From positions 1 through 64,000 of the forward strand of contig CAYJLF010000004.1 in assembly GCA_964371055.1 (NCBI GenBank): a stretch of 64,000 nucleotides of DNA, written 5' to 3'. The notes under the pieces are model-generated. The model worked only from the letters and a program-made list of their open reading frames with translations, ran no database searches and was not told where the DNA came from. This stretch comes from CAYJLF01 sp964371055 (lineage in GTDB: Bacteria; Eisenbacteria; RBG-16-71-46; CAIMUX01). This document shows, piece by piece, positions 24,436 to 35,894 of the stretch. How positions within the stretch are numbered: position 1 is the stretch's first letter; every line of letters begins with the position of its first letter. Position numbers and translations under genes: made by a program.

Positions 24436-25139
24436 ACGAGCGCGCGAACGATCCGGGGCCCCGGATGGAGCAGCCCGGTCCGGGGCCCTTCACCGTGCAG
24501 GTTCTCTTCGGCCTGAAGAGCGCCGATCCGACGGCGCTCACGGCGGCGGAAGCGATCCGCCACCTGCTGGGCCTGGGCGATGCCTTGGGCGGGCTGGACC
24601 GGCGCATCCTGCACGAGATCGTGCTGGTGGCGGACGAGGGGGCGGTCCGCGAGGGGAGCGAGGAGGGGCCTTCGCCGCTCGCCACCGACCTGGCGCGCGC
24701 GCTCGATCGGGATACGTCGCTCTGGAACCCGAACAAGCAGCGCGGCTGGATCCGGCTCGATGAGATCCCGCCCGGCGAGACCGCGCGTGACCAGCGGGCT
24801 TTCGAGCTCCTCCCGGGGGGGCGCCTGCGGGGAGGGGAGTTCGGCCGTCCGTCCCTGATCGATCCGCTCTCCGATCATCTCCTGCTCTGGAGGCGGGGCC
24901 AGCGGGCTCTGGAGCAGGGCCTCGCCGCGGCCCTTCCGGGATGGCGCCTCCTGGCCTGGGGGCACGGGGAGCTCTACACCTTCCGCTGGCGGGAGGGAGC
25001 GACCCGCGAGCAGAGGGACACCTGGACCGCGAGCGTGGCGGTGGCCCGATCCCGCACGCAGGGTCTCCTGGTCAACCCCCACTATCAGGATCACCGGATC
25101 TTCGCCGGCGCTGTTCCCCTGCCGCTCTGGGGCGGATGA
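24432..25139 (+). CDS. Uncharacterised protein, possibly PurS-like
   Basis: This 235-residue protein is one I do not firmly recognise. Its N-terminal part (FTVQVLFGLKSADPTALTAA, then EAIRHLLGLGDALGGLDR) has the length and hydrophobic pattern of the PurS beta-alpha-beta start seen in stand-alone PurS and PurSL fusions. The remaining 150 residues, with WNPNKQRGWIRLDEIPPGE and LLVNPHYQDHRIF, match nothing I know. PurS bridges PurL and PurQ in the short-PurL complex, and no other purS is visible, so the position between purQ and purF makes the role plausible. ATG 24432 overlaps the purQ stop. Function is inferred from context. Confidence 0.55.
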   Translation: MNERANDPGPRMEQPGPGPFTVQVLFGLKSADPTALTAAEAIRHLLGLGDALGGLDRRILHEIVLVADEGAVREGSEEGPSPLATDLARALDRDTSLWNPNKQRGWIRLDEIPPGETARDQRAFELLPGGRLRGGEFGRPSLIDPLSDHLLLWRRGQRALEQGLAAALPGWRLLAWGHGELYTFRWREGATREQRDTWTASVAVARSRTQGLLVNPHYQDHRIFAGAVPLPLWGG

Positions 25140-25195
25140 AGGGGGAACGCCGTCCGGGTGATGGACGAGAAACGCAGGAAGGCGGGCTCAATCGG

Positions 25196-26632
25196 ATGAA
25201 CCGGGTCGATCCTTTGGTGGAACTGGCGCGCCTGCGCCGCTCGGACCGCTGCCACGACGAGTGCGGCCTGATCGGCGTGCACGGGCATGGCAACGTGGCC
25301 GACCTCCTCTACTACGGGCTCTATGCGCAGCAGCATCGGGGCCAGGAGGGGAGCGGAGTCGTGCTGCACAACGGGGAGAAGACGCGCGTCGTGAAGGGGC
25401 TCGGCCTCATCAGCGAGACCTTCACGGAAGAGGCGCGCTCCCGGATCGACGGTTACCTGGGGATCGGCCACAACCGCTACGCCACGACCGGCAAGGCGAC
25501 CAAGCTCCGGAACGTCCAGCCGATCCTGGTCGACTGGCAGGGCGGCAAGCTGGCGATCGCGCACAACGGCAACTTGACAAACGTCCAGCAACTGCGCGCC
25601 CGGATGGAACGCGAAGGTTCGATCTTCCAGACGACGACCGATTCCGAGGTCGTCCTGCACCTGATCGCGCGGTCGCAGCGGAACACCCTCCCCGAGCGGG
25701 TGGAGGAGGCGGTCCGGCAGATCTCAGGGGCGATCAGCTGCCTCATCATGGATGAGCACCTGCTCATCGCCTACCGCGACCCGTTCGGGTTTCGCCCGCT
25801 CTCCCTCGGGATCCTCGATGGGATGTACCTCTTCGCTTCGGAGACCTGCGCGTTCGATCTCATCGGCGCCAACTACCTCCGCGACGTCGAGCCGGGAGAG
25901 ATGGTGGTCCTGGACGGTCGCGGTCTGGAGTCCCGTCAGGTCGTCCCGGACGGCCCGCGGGCGCAGTGCATGTTCGAGGAGATCTACTTCTCCCGCCCGG
26001 ACAGCATCGTCTTCGGCGAGGCGGTGAACGAGGTGCGGCGCCGCCAGGGACGCCTGCTGGCGCGGCGGCATCCGGTGGAGGCGGACATCGTCATCGCCAT
26101 CCCCGACTCCTCCAACTCCGCCGCGCAGGGCTTCGCGGAGGAGACCGGGCTGCCGTTCGAGCTGGGGCTGATCCGGAACCACTATGTGGGCCGGACGTTC
26201 ATCGAGGCCGGGGCCGATCACCGGGTCGACAGCGTGCGGGTGAAATTCAACGCCGTCCGCCAGATTCTGCACGGACAGAGGGTGGTGGCGGTGGACGACT
26301 CGATCGTGCGCGGCACGACGAGCCGCAAGCTGGTCGAGCTGCTCTTCCGCGCCGGGGCGCGCGAAGTCCACTTCCGGATCGCGTCTCCCCCGATCACCCA
26401 CCCCTGCCACTTCGGGATCGACACCCCGACCCGGACCGAGCTGATCGCCAACTCGCTCGACGTGGAGGGGATCCGGAGCTACGTCGGGGCGACCTCGTTG
26501 GGGTTCCTCGCGATCGAGGACCTGCGGGAGAGCGTGCAGGCGCCCCATGCCTTCTGCTACGCCTGTTGGACGGGGCGGTATCCGACCGTGGTGCCGGAGA
26601 ACGGCAGCTCGGCGCCGTTCGATCATGACTGA
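25196..26632 (+). CDS. purF: Amidophosphoribosyltransferase
   Basis: PurF starts purine synthesis by making phosphoribosylamine from PRPP and glutamine. The N-terminal nucleophile is C23 in ECGLIGV, so a 22-residue propeptide must be cleaved as in the Bacillus-type enzyme. The PRPP loop is VVAVDDSIVRGTTSR. Cysteines in AQCMF, PCHFGIDTPT and FCYACW are placed as the ligands of the regulatory [4Fe-4S] cluster. The start chosen is ATG 25196 (AGGAAGG upstream). ATG 25136, overlapping the previous stop as ATGA, would give a 42-residue propeptide and cannot be excluded. Confidence 0.93.
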   Translation: MNRVDPLVELARLRRSDRCHDECGLIGVHGHGNVADLLYYGLYAQQHRGQEGSGVVLHNGEKTRVVKGLGLISETFTEEARSRIDGYLGIGHNRYATTGKATKLRNVQPILVDWQGGKLAIAHNGNLTNVQQLRARMEREGSIFQTTTDSEVVLHLIARSQRNTLPERVEEAVRQISGAISCLIMDEHLLIAYRDPFGFRPLSLGILDGMYLFASETCAFDLIGANYLRDVEPGEMVVLDGRGLESRQVVPDGPRAQCMFEEIYFSRPDSIVFGEAVNEVRRRQGRLLARRHPVEADIVIAIPDSSNSAAQGFAEETGLPFELGLIRNHYVGRTFIEAGADHRVDSVRVKFNAVRQILHGQRVVAVDDSIVRGTTSRKLVELLFRAGAREVHFRIASPPITHPCHFGIDTPTRTELIANSLDVEGIRSYVGATSLGFLAIEDLRESVQAPHAFCYACWTGRYPTVVPENGSSAPFDHD

Positions 26633-26641
26633 GGCCGGCTC

Positions 26642-27880
26642 GTGATCGAGCTCTACATCGCGCGGCGCTACCTCGTTCCCAAGCGGGGACGGGGTCTCCT
26701 CTCGCTCATCACCTGGATCTCGGTCGGCGGGGTCGCCCTCGGGGTGCTGGCGCTCATCGTGGTCCTGGCCGTGATGAACGGCTTCGAGCGTGAGGTGAAG
26801 ACGCGGATCATCGGGACCAACGCTCACGTGACCCTTCTCCGGTACGGGGCGCAGGGGATCGAAGGGGTCCCGGAACTCCTGGCGGCGGTCCGAGGCCATC
26901 CCGAGGTGGTCGCGGCCGCTCCGATGGTCTACGGCAAGGCGATGATCAGCGGGCGCGGCGGCGCCGACGGGATCGTGGTCAAGGGAATCGAACCGGCGGC
27001 GGCGGCGGCGGTGACCGACCTCACCCACTATGTCGAGGGCGGGATGGACCAAGCCGACCTCGAGCCGGGGGAGGGAGATCTCCCCGGGATCATCCTCGGC
27101 GTGCACGTCGCCGACAACCTGCAGGTGACCCTCGGCGAGCGGGTGCAGTTGATGGCGCCGCAGGTCGGCACGGTCTCGCCTCTCGGTTATGTCCCGCGCG
27201 TTCGCAACTACCGGGTGGTCGGGCTCTTCCGTTCCGGCATGTACGAGTACGATTCCGCGCTCGCGTTCATCGCGCTCAGCCAGGCGCAGGCCTTCTTCGG
27301 ACTCGGCGCGCGGGTCTCCGCGGTCGAGGTGAAGGTGCGAGAGATGTACCGGGCGCCGCAGGTGGCGGAGGATCTGGTCGCCCGCGCCGGAGGTTTCCCC
27401 TATCGGAGCCAGGACTGGATCGAGATGAACGCGAATCTCTTCTCTTGGATGCAGACCGAGAAGAGGGTCATGTTCGTCATCCTGGCGCTCATCGTGACGA
27501 TCGCCGCCTTCAACATTCTGGCGGCTTTGATCATGCTGGTGAAGGAGAAGCGCCGCGACATCGGGATCCTCCGCTCGATGGGGGCGACCACGGCGATGAT
27601 CCGGGGGATCTTCGTGGCGGAGGGAGCGATCATCGGCGGCACCGGGATGATCCTGGGCGGCGCCGGGGGGCTCCTGCTCTGCTATCTGCTGGAGCGGTAC
27701 AAGTTCATCCCGCTCCCCGGCGACATCTACTTCATCGACACCCTTCCGGTGCGGGTCGAGACGCTCGATGTAATTGCGGTGCTGGCGAGCGTGCTCGTGA
27801 TCTGCGTTCTGGCGACGCTCTATCCGGCGCGACAGGCGGCGCGTCTGAACCCGGTGGAGGCGATCCGTCATGGTGAATGA
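26642..27880 (+). CDS. Lipoprotein-releasing ABC transporter permease (LolC/LolE family)
   Basis: This 412-residue inner-membrane protein has one N-terminal helix, a large periplasmic domain and three C-terminal helices, the MacB/LolC fold. IARRYLVPKRGRGLLSLITW and VMNGFEREVKTRIIG are LolC/E signatures, and KEKRRDIGILRSMGAT is the coupling segment before the second helix. With LolD it extracts mature lipoproteins from the inner membrane. Only one permease gene is present, as in species with a single LolF-type homodimer. The start is GTG. lolD overlaps its end by 11 bases. Confidence 0.9.
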   Translation: MIELYIARRYLVPKRGRGLLSLITWISVGGVALGVLALIVVLAVMNGFEREVKTRIIGTNAHVTLLRYGAQGIEGVPELLAAVRGHPEVVAAAPMVYGKAMISGRGGADGIVVKGIEPAAAAAVTDLTHYVEGGMDQADLEPGEGDLPGIILGVHVADNLQVTLGERVQLMAPQVGTVSPLGYVPRVRNYRVVGLFRSGMYEYDSALAFIALSQAQAFFGLGARVSAVEVKVREMYRAPQVAEDLVARAGGFPYRSQDWIEMNANLFSWMQTEKRVMFVILALIVTIAAFNILAALIMLVKEKRRDIGILRSMGATTAMIRGIFVAEGAIIGGTGMILGGAGGLLLCYLLERYKFIPLPGDIYFIDTLPVRVETLDVIAVLASVLVICVLATLYPARQAARLNPVEAIRHGE

Positions 27881-28607
27881 TGATCTCGTCCCCTTCCTGC
27901 GCGTGCGGGGGGTGCATCGGCGCTTCCACATGGGCGGTTCGGAAATCCACATCCTGCGGGGAGTCGACCTCGACCTGCAGGCGGGTGAGATCGCGGCCGT
28001 CACCGGGACCTCCGGGGCCGGCAAGAGCACGCTGCTCCACATCCTCGGAGCGCTCGACCGGCCGGACGAGGGGTCGGTCCGGGTGGGCGGGGTCGAGCTG
28101 TTCGCGCTTTCGGAGAGTGAGCTGGCGAAGTTCCGCAACCGGAACCTCGGATTCGTGTTTCAGTTCCACCACCTCCTGCCGGAGTTCACCGCCGAGGAAA
28201 ACGTCATGATGCCGGGGCTGATCGCCGGGCTCGCTCCCTCCCGGGCGCGGGAGCGGGCGCGGAACCTGCTCGAGGAGGTCGGGCTCGGCGACCGCGCCGA
28301 GCACAAGCCGGACGAGCTTTCGGGCGGGGAACAGCAGCGGGTCGCCCTCGCGCGCGGGCTGTACGGCGAACCCCGTCTGATCCTGGCCGACGAGCCGACC
28401 GGAAACCTGGATCCAGAGACCGCCCGGGGCCTGCACGAGCTGATGTATACTCTGGCGCGGAAGCACCGCCAGAGCTGGGTCGTGGTCACGCACAACCCAC
28501 AGCTGGCCGCACGGGCCGATCGATGGTTGCGGCTGGACGAAGGGGTGCTGCGAACGGCGCGGGAGGGATCCGCGCCGGGGATCGAAGGGATCGAGGGAAC
28601 CGCATGA
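27870..28607 (+). CDS. lolD: Lipoprotein-releasing ABC transporter ATP-binding protein
   Basis: The 245-residue ATPase has Walker A GTSGAGKST, signature LSGGEQQR, Walker B LILADEPTGNLD and the H-loop VVVTHNPQLA. The FQFHHLLPEFTAEENVMMP Q-loop stretch is characteristic of LolD. It powers lipoprotein release with the permease encoded just upstream. The stop overlaps mcsA as ATGA, tying lipoprotein export to the arginine-phosphorylation genes. Confidence 0.93.
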   Translation: MVNDDLVPFLRVRGVHRRFHMGGSEIHILRGVDLDLQAGEIAAVTGTSGAGKSTLLHILGALDRPDEGSVRVGGVELFALSESELAKFRNRNLGFVFQFHHLLPEFTAEENVMMPGLIAGLAPSRARERARNLLEEVGLGDRAEHKPDELSGGEQQRVALARGLYGEPRLILADEPTGNLDPETARGLHELMYTLARKHRQSWVVVTHNPQLAARADRWLRLDEGVLRTAREGSAPGIEGIEGTA

Positions 28608-29125
28608 AGTGCCAGAATTGCGACGCCGAGGCGACCATTTTCTACAAGGAGGTCGTCGGCGGAGACCTGCGCGAGATCCATCTCTGCGAAGCCTGCGCGG
28701 CGGAGAAGGGCTTCCACCTGGTCATCGAGCAGAGCAAGCTGAACATCGCCAACCAGTTCATCTGGATGGCCGAGAACCTCTATCCCGAGAGCGCGACCAA
28801 AGTCGGTGCGGTCCAGTGCCCCGGGTGCGGCCTGCGCTACAGCCAGTTTGCCCGGACCGGCCGCCTCGGCTGCGAAGGGTGCTACGCCGCCTTCGAAGTG
28901 CAGCTCAAGCAGATTCTCCGCCGCGTGCACGGCGCCACGCGCCACAAGGGGAAGGCTCCACGCGCCGGTGATGCCGCGGCCGGACGACGGCGCGACCTCT
29001 TGCGGCTCCGCGAGGAGCTGAGCCGCGCGATCGAGCGGGAGGAGTTCGAGCAGGCCGCGCAGCTGCGAGACGAGATCCGCGTCCTCGAGACGGGGCCGGG
29101 CCCCGGGGCGGGAGGGGCGAGTTGA
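28604..29125 (+). CDS. mcsA: McsA-like zinc-finger/UVR protein, activator of McsB
   Basis: A 173-residue protein with four CXXC motifs (CQNC, CEAC, CPGC, CEGC) in two putative zinc-binding pairs and a C-terminal UVR motif (LREELSRAIEREEFEQAAQLRDEI). In Bacillus, McsA activates the arginine kinase McsB and links it to ClpC. The order mcsA-mcsB-clpC is the same as in Firmicutes, but the ctsR repressor gene that normally leads that operon is absent and lolD takes its place. It overlaps lolD by four bases and mcsB by four. Confidence 0.88.
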   Translation: MKCQNCDAEATIFYKEVVGGDLREIHLCEACAAEKGFHLVIEQSKLNIANQFIWMAENLYPESATKVGAVQCPGCGLRYSQFARTGRLGCEGCYAAFEVQLKQILRRVHGATRHKGKAPRAGDAAAGRRRDLLRLREELSRAIEREEFEQAAQLRDEIRVLETGPGPGAGGAS

Positions 29126-30192
29126 TCCCGATCGAAGACCTGGTCGCTCGCACCGGCGCGTGGCTGTCGGGCTCCGGCCCGCACGCCGACCGGATCCTCT
29201 CCACCCGCGTCCGTCTGGCGCGCAACCTCGCCGGCCAGCGCTTCGTCGGGCGGGCGCTGCCGGAGGACCTGCGCCGGATTCTGACCCAGGTGACCGAGGC
29301 GGCCCTCGGCACCGGCCTCTTCGAGGGGGGCGGAGCGCAGGGGATCGAGGAACTCCCGCTTCTCGACCGGCAATTCCTCCTCGAACGCCACCTGGTGTCG
29401 CACGACCTGACGGGCGAGGCGGTCGGGCGAGGACTGGTGCTGGCGTCTCACGAGGGGATCTCGCTTCTGGTCAACGAGGAAGACCATCTGCGGCTCCAGG
29501 CGCTGGAGGGGGGATTCAACCTGGAGACGGCGTGGCAGCGGGCGCAGGCGCTCGATGCGGCCCTCGAGACCCACCTGACGTTCGCCTTCCACGAGGACCT
29601 GGGCTACCTCACCGCCTGTCCCACCAACACCGGCACGGGGATGCGCGCCTCGGTCCTGATGCACCTTCCGGCGCTGGTCTTGACCCAGCGGATGAAGAAG
29701 ATCCTGGCCGGGGTCTCGCAGGTCGGCCTGACGGTGCGCGGCTACTACGGCGAGGGGACCGAGGTGATGGGGAACTTCTTCCAGGTCTCGAACCAGGTGA
29801 CCCTGGGCGAGACCGAGGAAGAGACGCTGACCAAGCTCACGAAAGTCGTCCGCCAGATCCTCGATTGGGAGGACAAGGCCCAGGACCAGCTCCTGCGCCA
29901 GGCCCGGCGCCAGGCCGAGGACAAGATCGGCCGCTCGTTCGGGACCCTGCGGTACGCCCGCCTGATCACCTCGCAGGAGGCGATCGGGCTCCTCTCCGCC
30001 GTCCGGTTCGGGCAGACGCTGGGACTGCGGAATCTCCCCGGGATTCCGGTGTTGAACGAACTTCTGGTCCGCTGTCAGCCGGCTCACCTGCAGAAGACGG
30101 CCGGGCGGGCCATGGATTCCGAGGAACGCAACGAATACCGGGCAGGGTTGATCCGCCGTCATCTCGGCGTGACCGACGCGCCGGAGGCCTGA
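29122..30192 (+). CDS. mcsB: Protein-arginine kinase McsB
   Basis: This 356-residue phosphagen-kinase-fold enzyme phosphorylates arginine side chains on proteins and marks them for ClpC. The N-terminal STRVRLARNLAG binds ATP phosphates. NEEDHLRLQ carries the acidic catalytic residues, C166 in CPTNTGTGMRAS is the conserved cysteine, and GYYGEGTEVMGNFFQVSNQ follows. The length matches Bacillus McsB. The start is TTG 29122, overlapping the mcsA stop as TTGA with GGGAGGGG upstream. It has the McsB length and lacks a creatine-kinase N-terminal domain. Confidence 0.92.
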   Translation: MIPIEDLVARTGAWLSGSGPHADRILSTRVRLARNLAGQRFVGRALPEDLRRILTQVTEAALGTGLFEGGGAQGIEELPLLDRQFLLERHLVSHDLTGEAVGRGLVLASHEGISLLVNEEDHLRLQALEGGFNLETAWQRAQALDAALETHLTFAFHEDLGYLTACPTNTGTGMRASVLMHLPALVLTQRMKKILAGVSQVGLTVRGYYGEGTEVMGNFFQVSNQVTLGETEEETLTKLTKVVRQILDWEDKAQDQLLRQARRQAEDKIGRSFGTLRYARLITSQEAIGLLSAVRFGQTLGLRNLPGIPVLNELLVRCQPAHLQKTAGRAMDSEERNEYRAGLIRRHLGVTDAPEA

Positions 30193-30248
30193 CGCGCCGG
30201 CCGGCCGGCAGAGCCGTGAGGGCCCGAACGGGCGGAGGAAAGGGAACG

Positions 30249-32696
<2,448 letters not shown>

Positions 32697-32703
32697 CAGG
32701 GGG

Positions 32704-35205
32704 ATGCGCTTTCCCGCGACGTCGCGCGTCGCCTCCGGGATCTGGAGTCGAGGGCCGTCCCTGTGGCTCACTCCGGTGCTCGCGGCCCTGCTCTCGGTCG
32801 GACTTCGTCCGGCCGCCGGGCAGATGCTCTCGCCATCCGCGGTGGTCGATCCTCTGGCCGGGCGTCCGGTCAGCCGCATCGAGGTCCTCGGCAACCGGAC
32901 CGCCGAGACCCGCCTGATCCTGCGCACCAGTCTGCTCGAGACCGGGCGGCCGGCCGACCGCGAGCGGATCCGCGAGGCGGTCCGCGCGCTCTACGGGCTC
33001 GGCCTCTTCGAATCGATCCGCGTCACCGACTGGCCCGACTCCGGCGAGGGCCGCGCCCTCGCGATCGAGGTGACGGAGAACCCCCGCCTCGCCGCGATCC
33101 TCTGGGAGGGGAACAAGCGTCTGAAAGACGATGACCTGCGGGCGAAGATCGACCTGCGCGCCGGTCAGGTGATGACGGGGCGCAAGCTGTTCGAGGCCGT
33201 GCAGGCGATCGGGGCGGCCTATCGCGACGAGGGATACCCTTCGGCCCGCGTCGAGTCGCGACTGGAGGATGCGATCCCGGAGCGGCAGCGCGAGGAGGAG
33301 CAGCGCCGCCGGGAAGAGGAGGCCAGAGCGCGGGAAGCGGAGGGAGAGGAGGCGACGGACCGGGAGGAGCGTTTCGCGCGGCTCGATCGGCCCGTCCTCA
33401 CGGCCGTCGAGGGGAGGAAGGATCTCACCTTCGTCGTGACCGAAGGGGGGCGCGTGTCGATCCGGGCGGTCGAGTTCGCCGGGGCGACCGCCTTCAAGCC
33501 CGGGGACCTGCAGGGTCCGCTCGCCCTCAAGCCGAACTCGCTCTTCCGGCGGAAGCGGTACACCGCCGAACGTGGACGGGAGGATCGGGAGAAGCTCGTC
33601 GAGTTCTACCAGAACCACGGCTACAAGGATGTCGTGGTGGAAGGTCCCGAGGCGGTCTTTGCCGACGGGGGAGAGTCGGTCACCCTGCGTTACACGGTGA
33701 ACGAGGGGCCGGCCTACCGCTTCGGCACGGTCCGTTGGTCGGGCAATACGGCGGTGCCGACGGAGGCGCTCCAGGCTTCATCCAGCGTGATGCGCGGCGA
33801 ACCGTACAGCCGGGCGAGACTCGACGCGACGACGGGCGCTGCGTACGAGCTCTACACGGAGAAGGGACATCTGCTCGAGCTTTCGATCCAGCCCGAGATC
33901 GAGACCGTCGGCGACACGGTATCGGTCGCCTACCGCATCCAGGAGGGAAGTCCGTCGCGGGTCAGAGAGATCACGATCGCGGGCAATACCCGGACGAAGG
34001 AGCGGGTCATCCGGCGTGAGCTGAGCCTCTGGCCCGGGCAACTGCTGCGCCGGTCGGTCCTGCTGCGCAGTCATCGGGACGTCTTCGCTCTGGGGTTCTT
34101 CGAGGATGTGCAAATCGACTACGAGCCGGTCGGCATCGGCTCCGACGTGAATGTCTCCTTCCTGGTCAAGGAGAAGGGGACGGGCACGGCGACCGCGGGG
34201 GCCGGGTATGCCGGCGACACCGGGTTGACCGGGTTCGTCCAGTTCGGGCATAACAACCTCTTCGGGAACGGCCAGGCCCTGCAGCTCCATCTCGAGCGGG
34301 GCAGCCGGCGGCGCACCTACGACATCTCCTTCACCGAGCCGTGGGTCTTCAACACCCCCACCTCCCTCGGTTTTCAGCTCTACAACACGGTGCGGGAGTA
34401 CGATCTCTACAGCGCCCGCGAACGGGGCGGCGGGATCAACCTGGGACGGCAGCTTCCGCCGAAGCTGTGGGGAGTCCGGCTCCCCGACTACTCCCGCGCG
34501 TCCCTCGGATACACGCTCGAGGAAGTGCGCTACAGCGATCTGGAGGATCTCGATCCGGAGAGCCGCGAGATCCTGCGGGACGGCAACGGCACCGTCTCGC
34601 GCGTCAACATGGCTTTCAGCCGCAACAGCACCGACAATCCCTTCAACCCCACCGCGGGGAGCCGCAGCCTGGTCCGGCTCGAGCTGGCCGGGGCGGTCCT
34701 CGGCGGCGGGATCCACTACTACAAGCCGGAGATCGACCACCGGGTCTACTTCGTGCCGTTCTGGAAGCCGGCCGTGATGCTGCGGAACCGCGTCGCGCTG
34801 GTCGGCAAGTATCCCGGCGAGAAAATCCCAGGTTCTGAGACGTTCCGCCTCGGCGGCACCCGCACCGACTACCTGCGCGGGTATCCCGACTACGAGATCA
34901 TGCCGGAGGAGAACGTCCGCGTCATCGACGGCCGTGAGGTGCGCTTTCCCGGCGGACGGTTCGCCTACACTTTCACCGCGGAGTACCAGTTCCCGATCGT
35001 CAATCCGGTGCGGGGCCTGGTCTTTTTCGACGCCGGCAATACCTGGAACGAGGCGGGCGACTTCACGGTGGGCAACCTGAAGAAGGGGGTCGGAGCGGGG
35101 ATTCGCCTGGAGATCCCGATGCTCGGTGTCGTCGGCTTCGACTACGGCTACGGCGTCGATCGCGGCAAGTGGCAATCACACTTCATCATCGGGCCCGCTT
35201 TCTAA
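32704..35205 (+). CDS. bamA: Outer membrane protein assembly factor BamA
   Basis: The 833-residue Omp85 protein inserts beta-barrels into the outer membrane. After a signal peptide ending near PAAGQ there are five POTRA domains (about 50-490). A 16-strand barrel follows, with the conserved YLRGYPDYE loop and a C-terminal Phe in IIGPAF. POTRA-2 carries a highly charged insertion (about residues 190-235, Glu/Arg-rich). ATG 32704 is eight bases after clpC, with GAAGGAG upstream. ompH and lpxD follow, the classical bamA-skp-lpxD order. Confidence 0.94.
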   Translation: MRFPATSRVASGIWSRGPSLWLTPVLAALLSVGLRPAAGQMLSPSAVVDPLAGRPVSRIEVLGNRTAETRLILRTSLLETGRPADRERIREAVRALYGLGLFESIRVTDWPDSGEGRALAIEVTENPRLAAILWEGNKRLKDDDLRAKIDLRAGQVMTGRKLFEAVQAIGAAYRDEGYPSARVESRLEDAIPERQREEEQRRREEEARAREAEGEEATDREERFARLDRPVLTAVEGRKDLTFVVTEGGRVSIRAVEFAGATAFKPGDLQGPLALKPNSLFRRKRYTAERGREDREKLVEFYQNHGYKDVVVEGPEAVFADGGESVTLRYTVNEGPAYRFGTVRWSGNTAVPTEALQASSSVMRGEPYSRARLDATTGAAYELYTEKGHLLELSIQPEIETVGDTVSVAYRIQEGSPSRVREITIAGNTRTKERVIRRELSLWPGQLLRRSVLLRSHRDVFALGFFEDVQIDYEPVGIGSDVNVSFLVKEKGTGTATAGAGYAGDTGLTGFVQFGHNNLFGNGQALQLHLERGSRRRTYDISFTEPWVFNTPTSLGFQLYNTVREYDLYSARERGGGINLGRQLPPKLWGVRLPDYSRASLGYTLEEVRYSDLEDLDPESREILRDGNGTVSRVNMAFSRNSTDNPFNPTAGSRSLVRLELAGAVLGGGIHYYKPEIDHRVYFVPFWKPAVMLRNRVALVGKYPGEKIPGSETFRLGGTRTDYLRGYPDYEIMPEENVRVIDGREVRFPGGRFAYTFTAEYQFPIVNPVRGLVFFDAGNTWNEAGDFTVGNLKKGVGAGIRLEIPMLGVVGFDYGYGVDRGKWQSHFIIGPAF

Positions 35206-35215
35206 GGAGAGAGAG

Positions 35216-35779
35216 ATGGAACGACCGCGGCGCGAGACACGAAGGGTCGGAGTCGTGGCGGTGGCGATCGGCCTCGCGTTCATCGCGGCCGGGATCGCGC
35301 GGGCCGACGTCCGGATCGCCTTCGTCAACTCCGAGACGATCCTCGAGCAGTCGAAGGAGGCGCAGAACGCGCTGGCCGGCTTCACGCGCGATGTCGAAGG
35401 GTGGAACAAGGAGGCGCAGGACCGGCGCAAGGGGCTGGATGATCTGACGCGCGAACTGACCCAGCAGGCGCCGATGCTCAGCGACGAGAGGCGGCGCGAG
35501 CTGGAGCAGGACCTGCAGCGCAAGCTGACCGAGTACGACCAGTACATCCAGAGCATCTGGGGTCCCAACGGGCTGGTCGTCAAGCGGAACGAAGAGGTGC
35601 TCCGCCCGATCGTGACCAAGATCCAGCTCGAGTTGCAGACGATCGGCGCGGAGGAGGGGTACGACATCGTCTTCGATGCGGCCGACGCCAATGTGCTGTA
35701 TGCTGATCCGGCCCTCGATCTGACGGCCCGGATCATCGAGAAGTTGAACGCCGATCTGGAAACCGGCCAGGGGAACTGA
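35216..35779 (+). CDS. OmpH/Skp-family periplasmic chaperone
   Basis: The 187-residue protein has a signal peptide cleaved after GIARA, then the OmpH start DVRIAFVNSETILEQSKEAQ. Long charged helices (about 45-110) form the coiled-coil tentacles of a Skp trimer. YDIVFDAADANVLYADPALDLT at the end is the conserved strand region, where most homologues also have a D-LT motif. It carries unfolded outer-membrane proteins to BamA, whose gene precedes it by ten bases. AAGGAGAG stands before ATG 35216. Confidence 0.92.
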   Translation: MERPRRETRRVGVVAVAIGLAFIAAGIARADVRIAFVNSETILEQSKEAQNALAGFTRDVEGWNKEAQDRRKGLDDLTRELTQQAPMLSDERRRELEQDLQRKLTEYDQYIQSIWGPNGLVVKRNEEVLRPIVTKIQLELQTIGAEEGYDIVFDAADANVLYADPALDLTARIIEKLNADLETGQGN

Positions 35780-35894
35780 CGAGGGCGGAGGGGACCGTCG
35801 GCGGCGCTCGCGCGCGGCCGGGAGGGAGGCGCGCCGCGAGGTTCGGAGACGGCGGATCAGGTCAGAGATCGGGAGGTCACGAGAGGGTGGGTGG

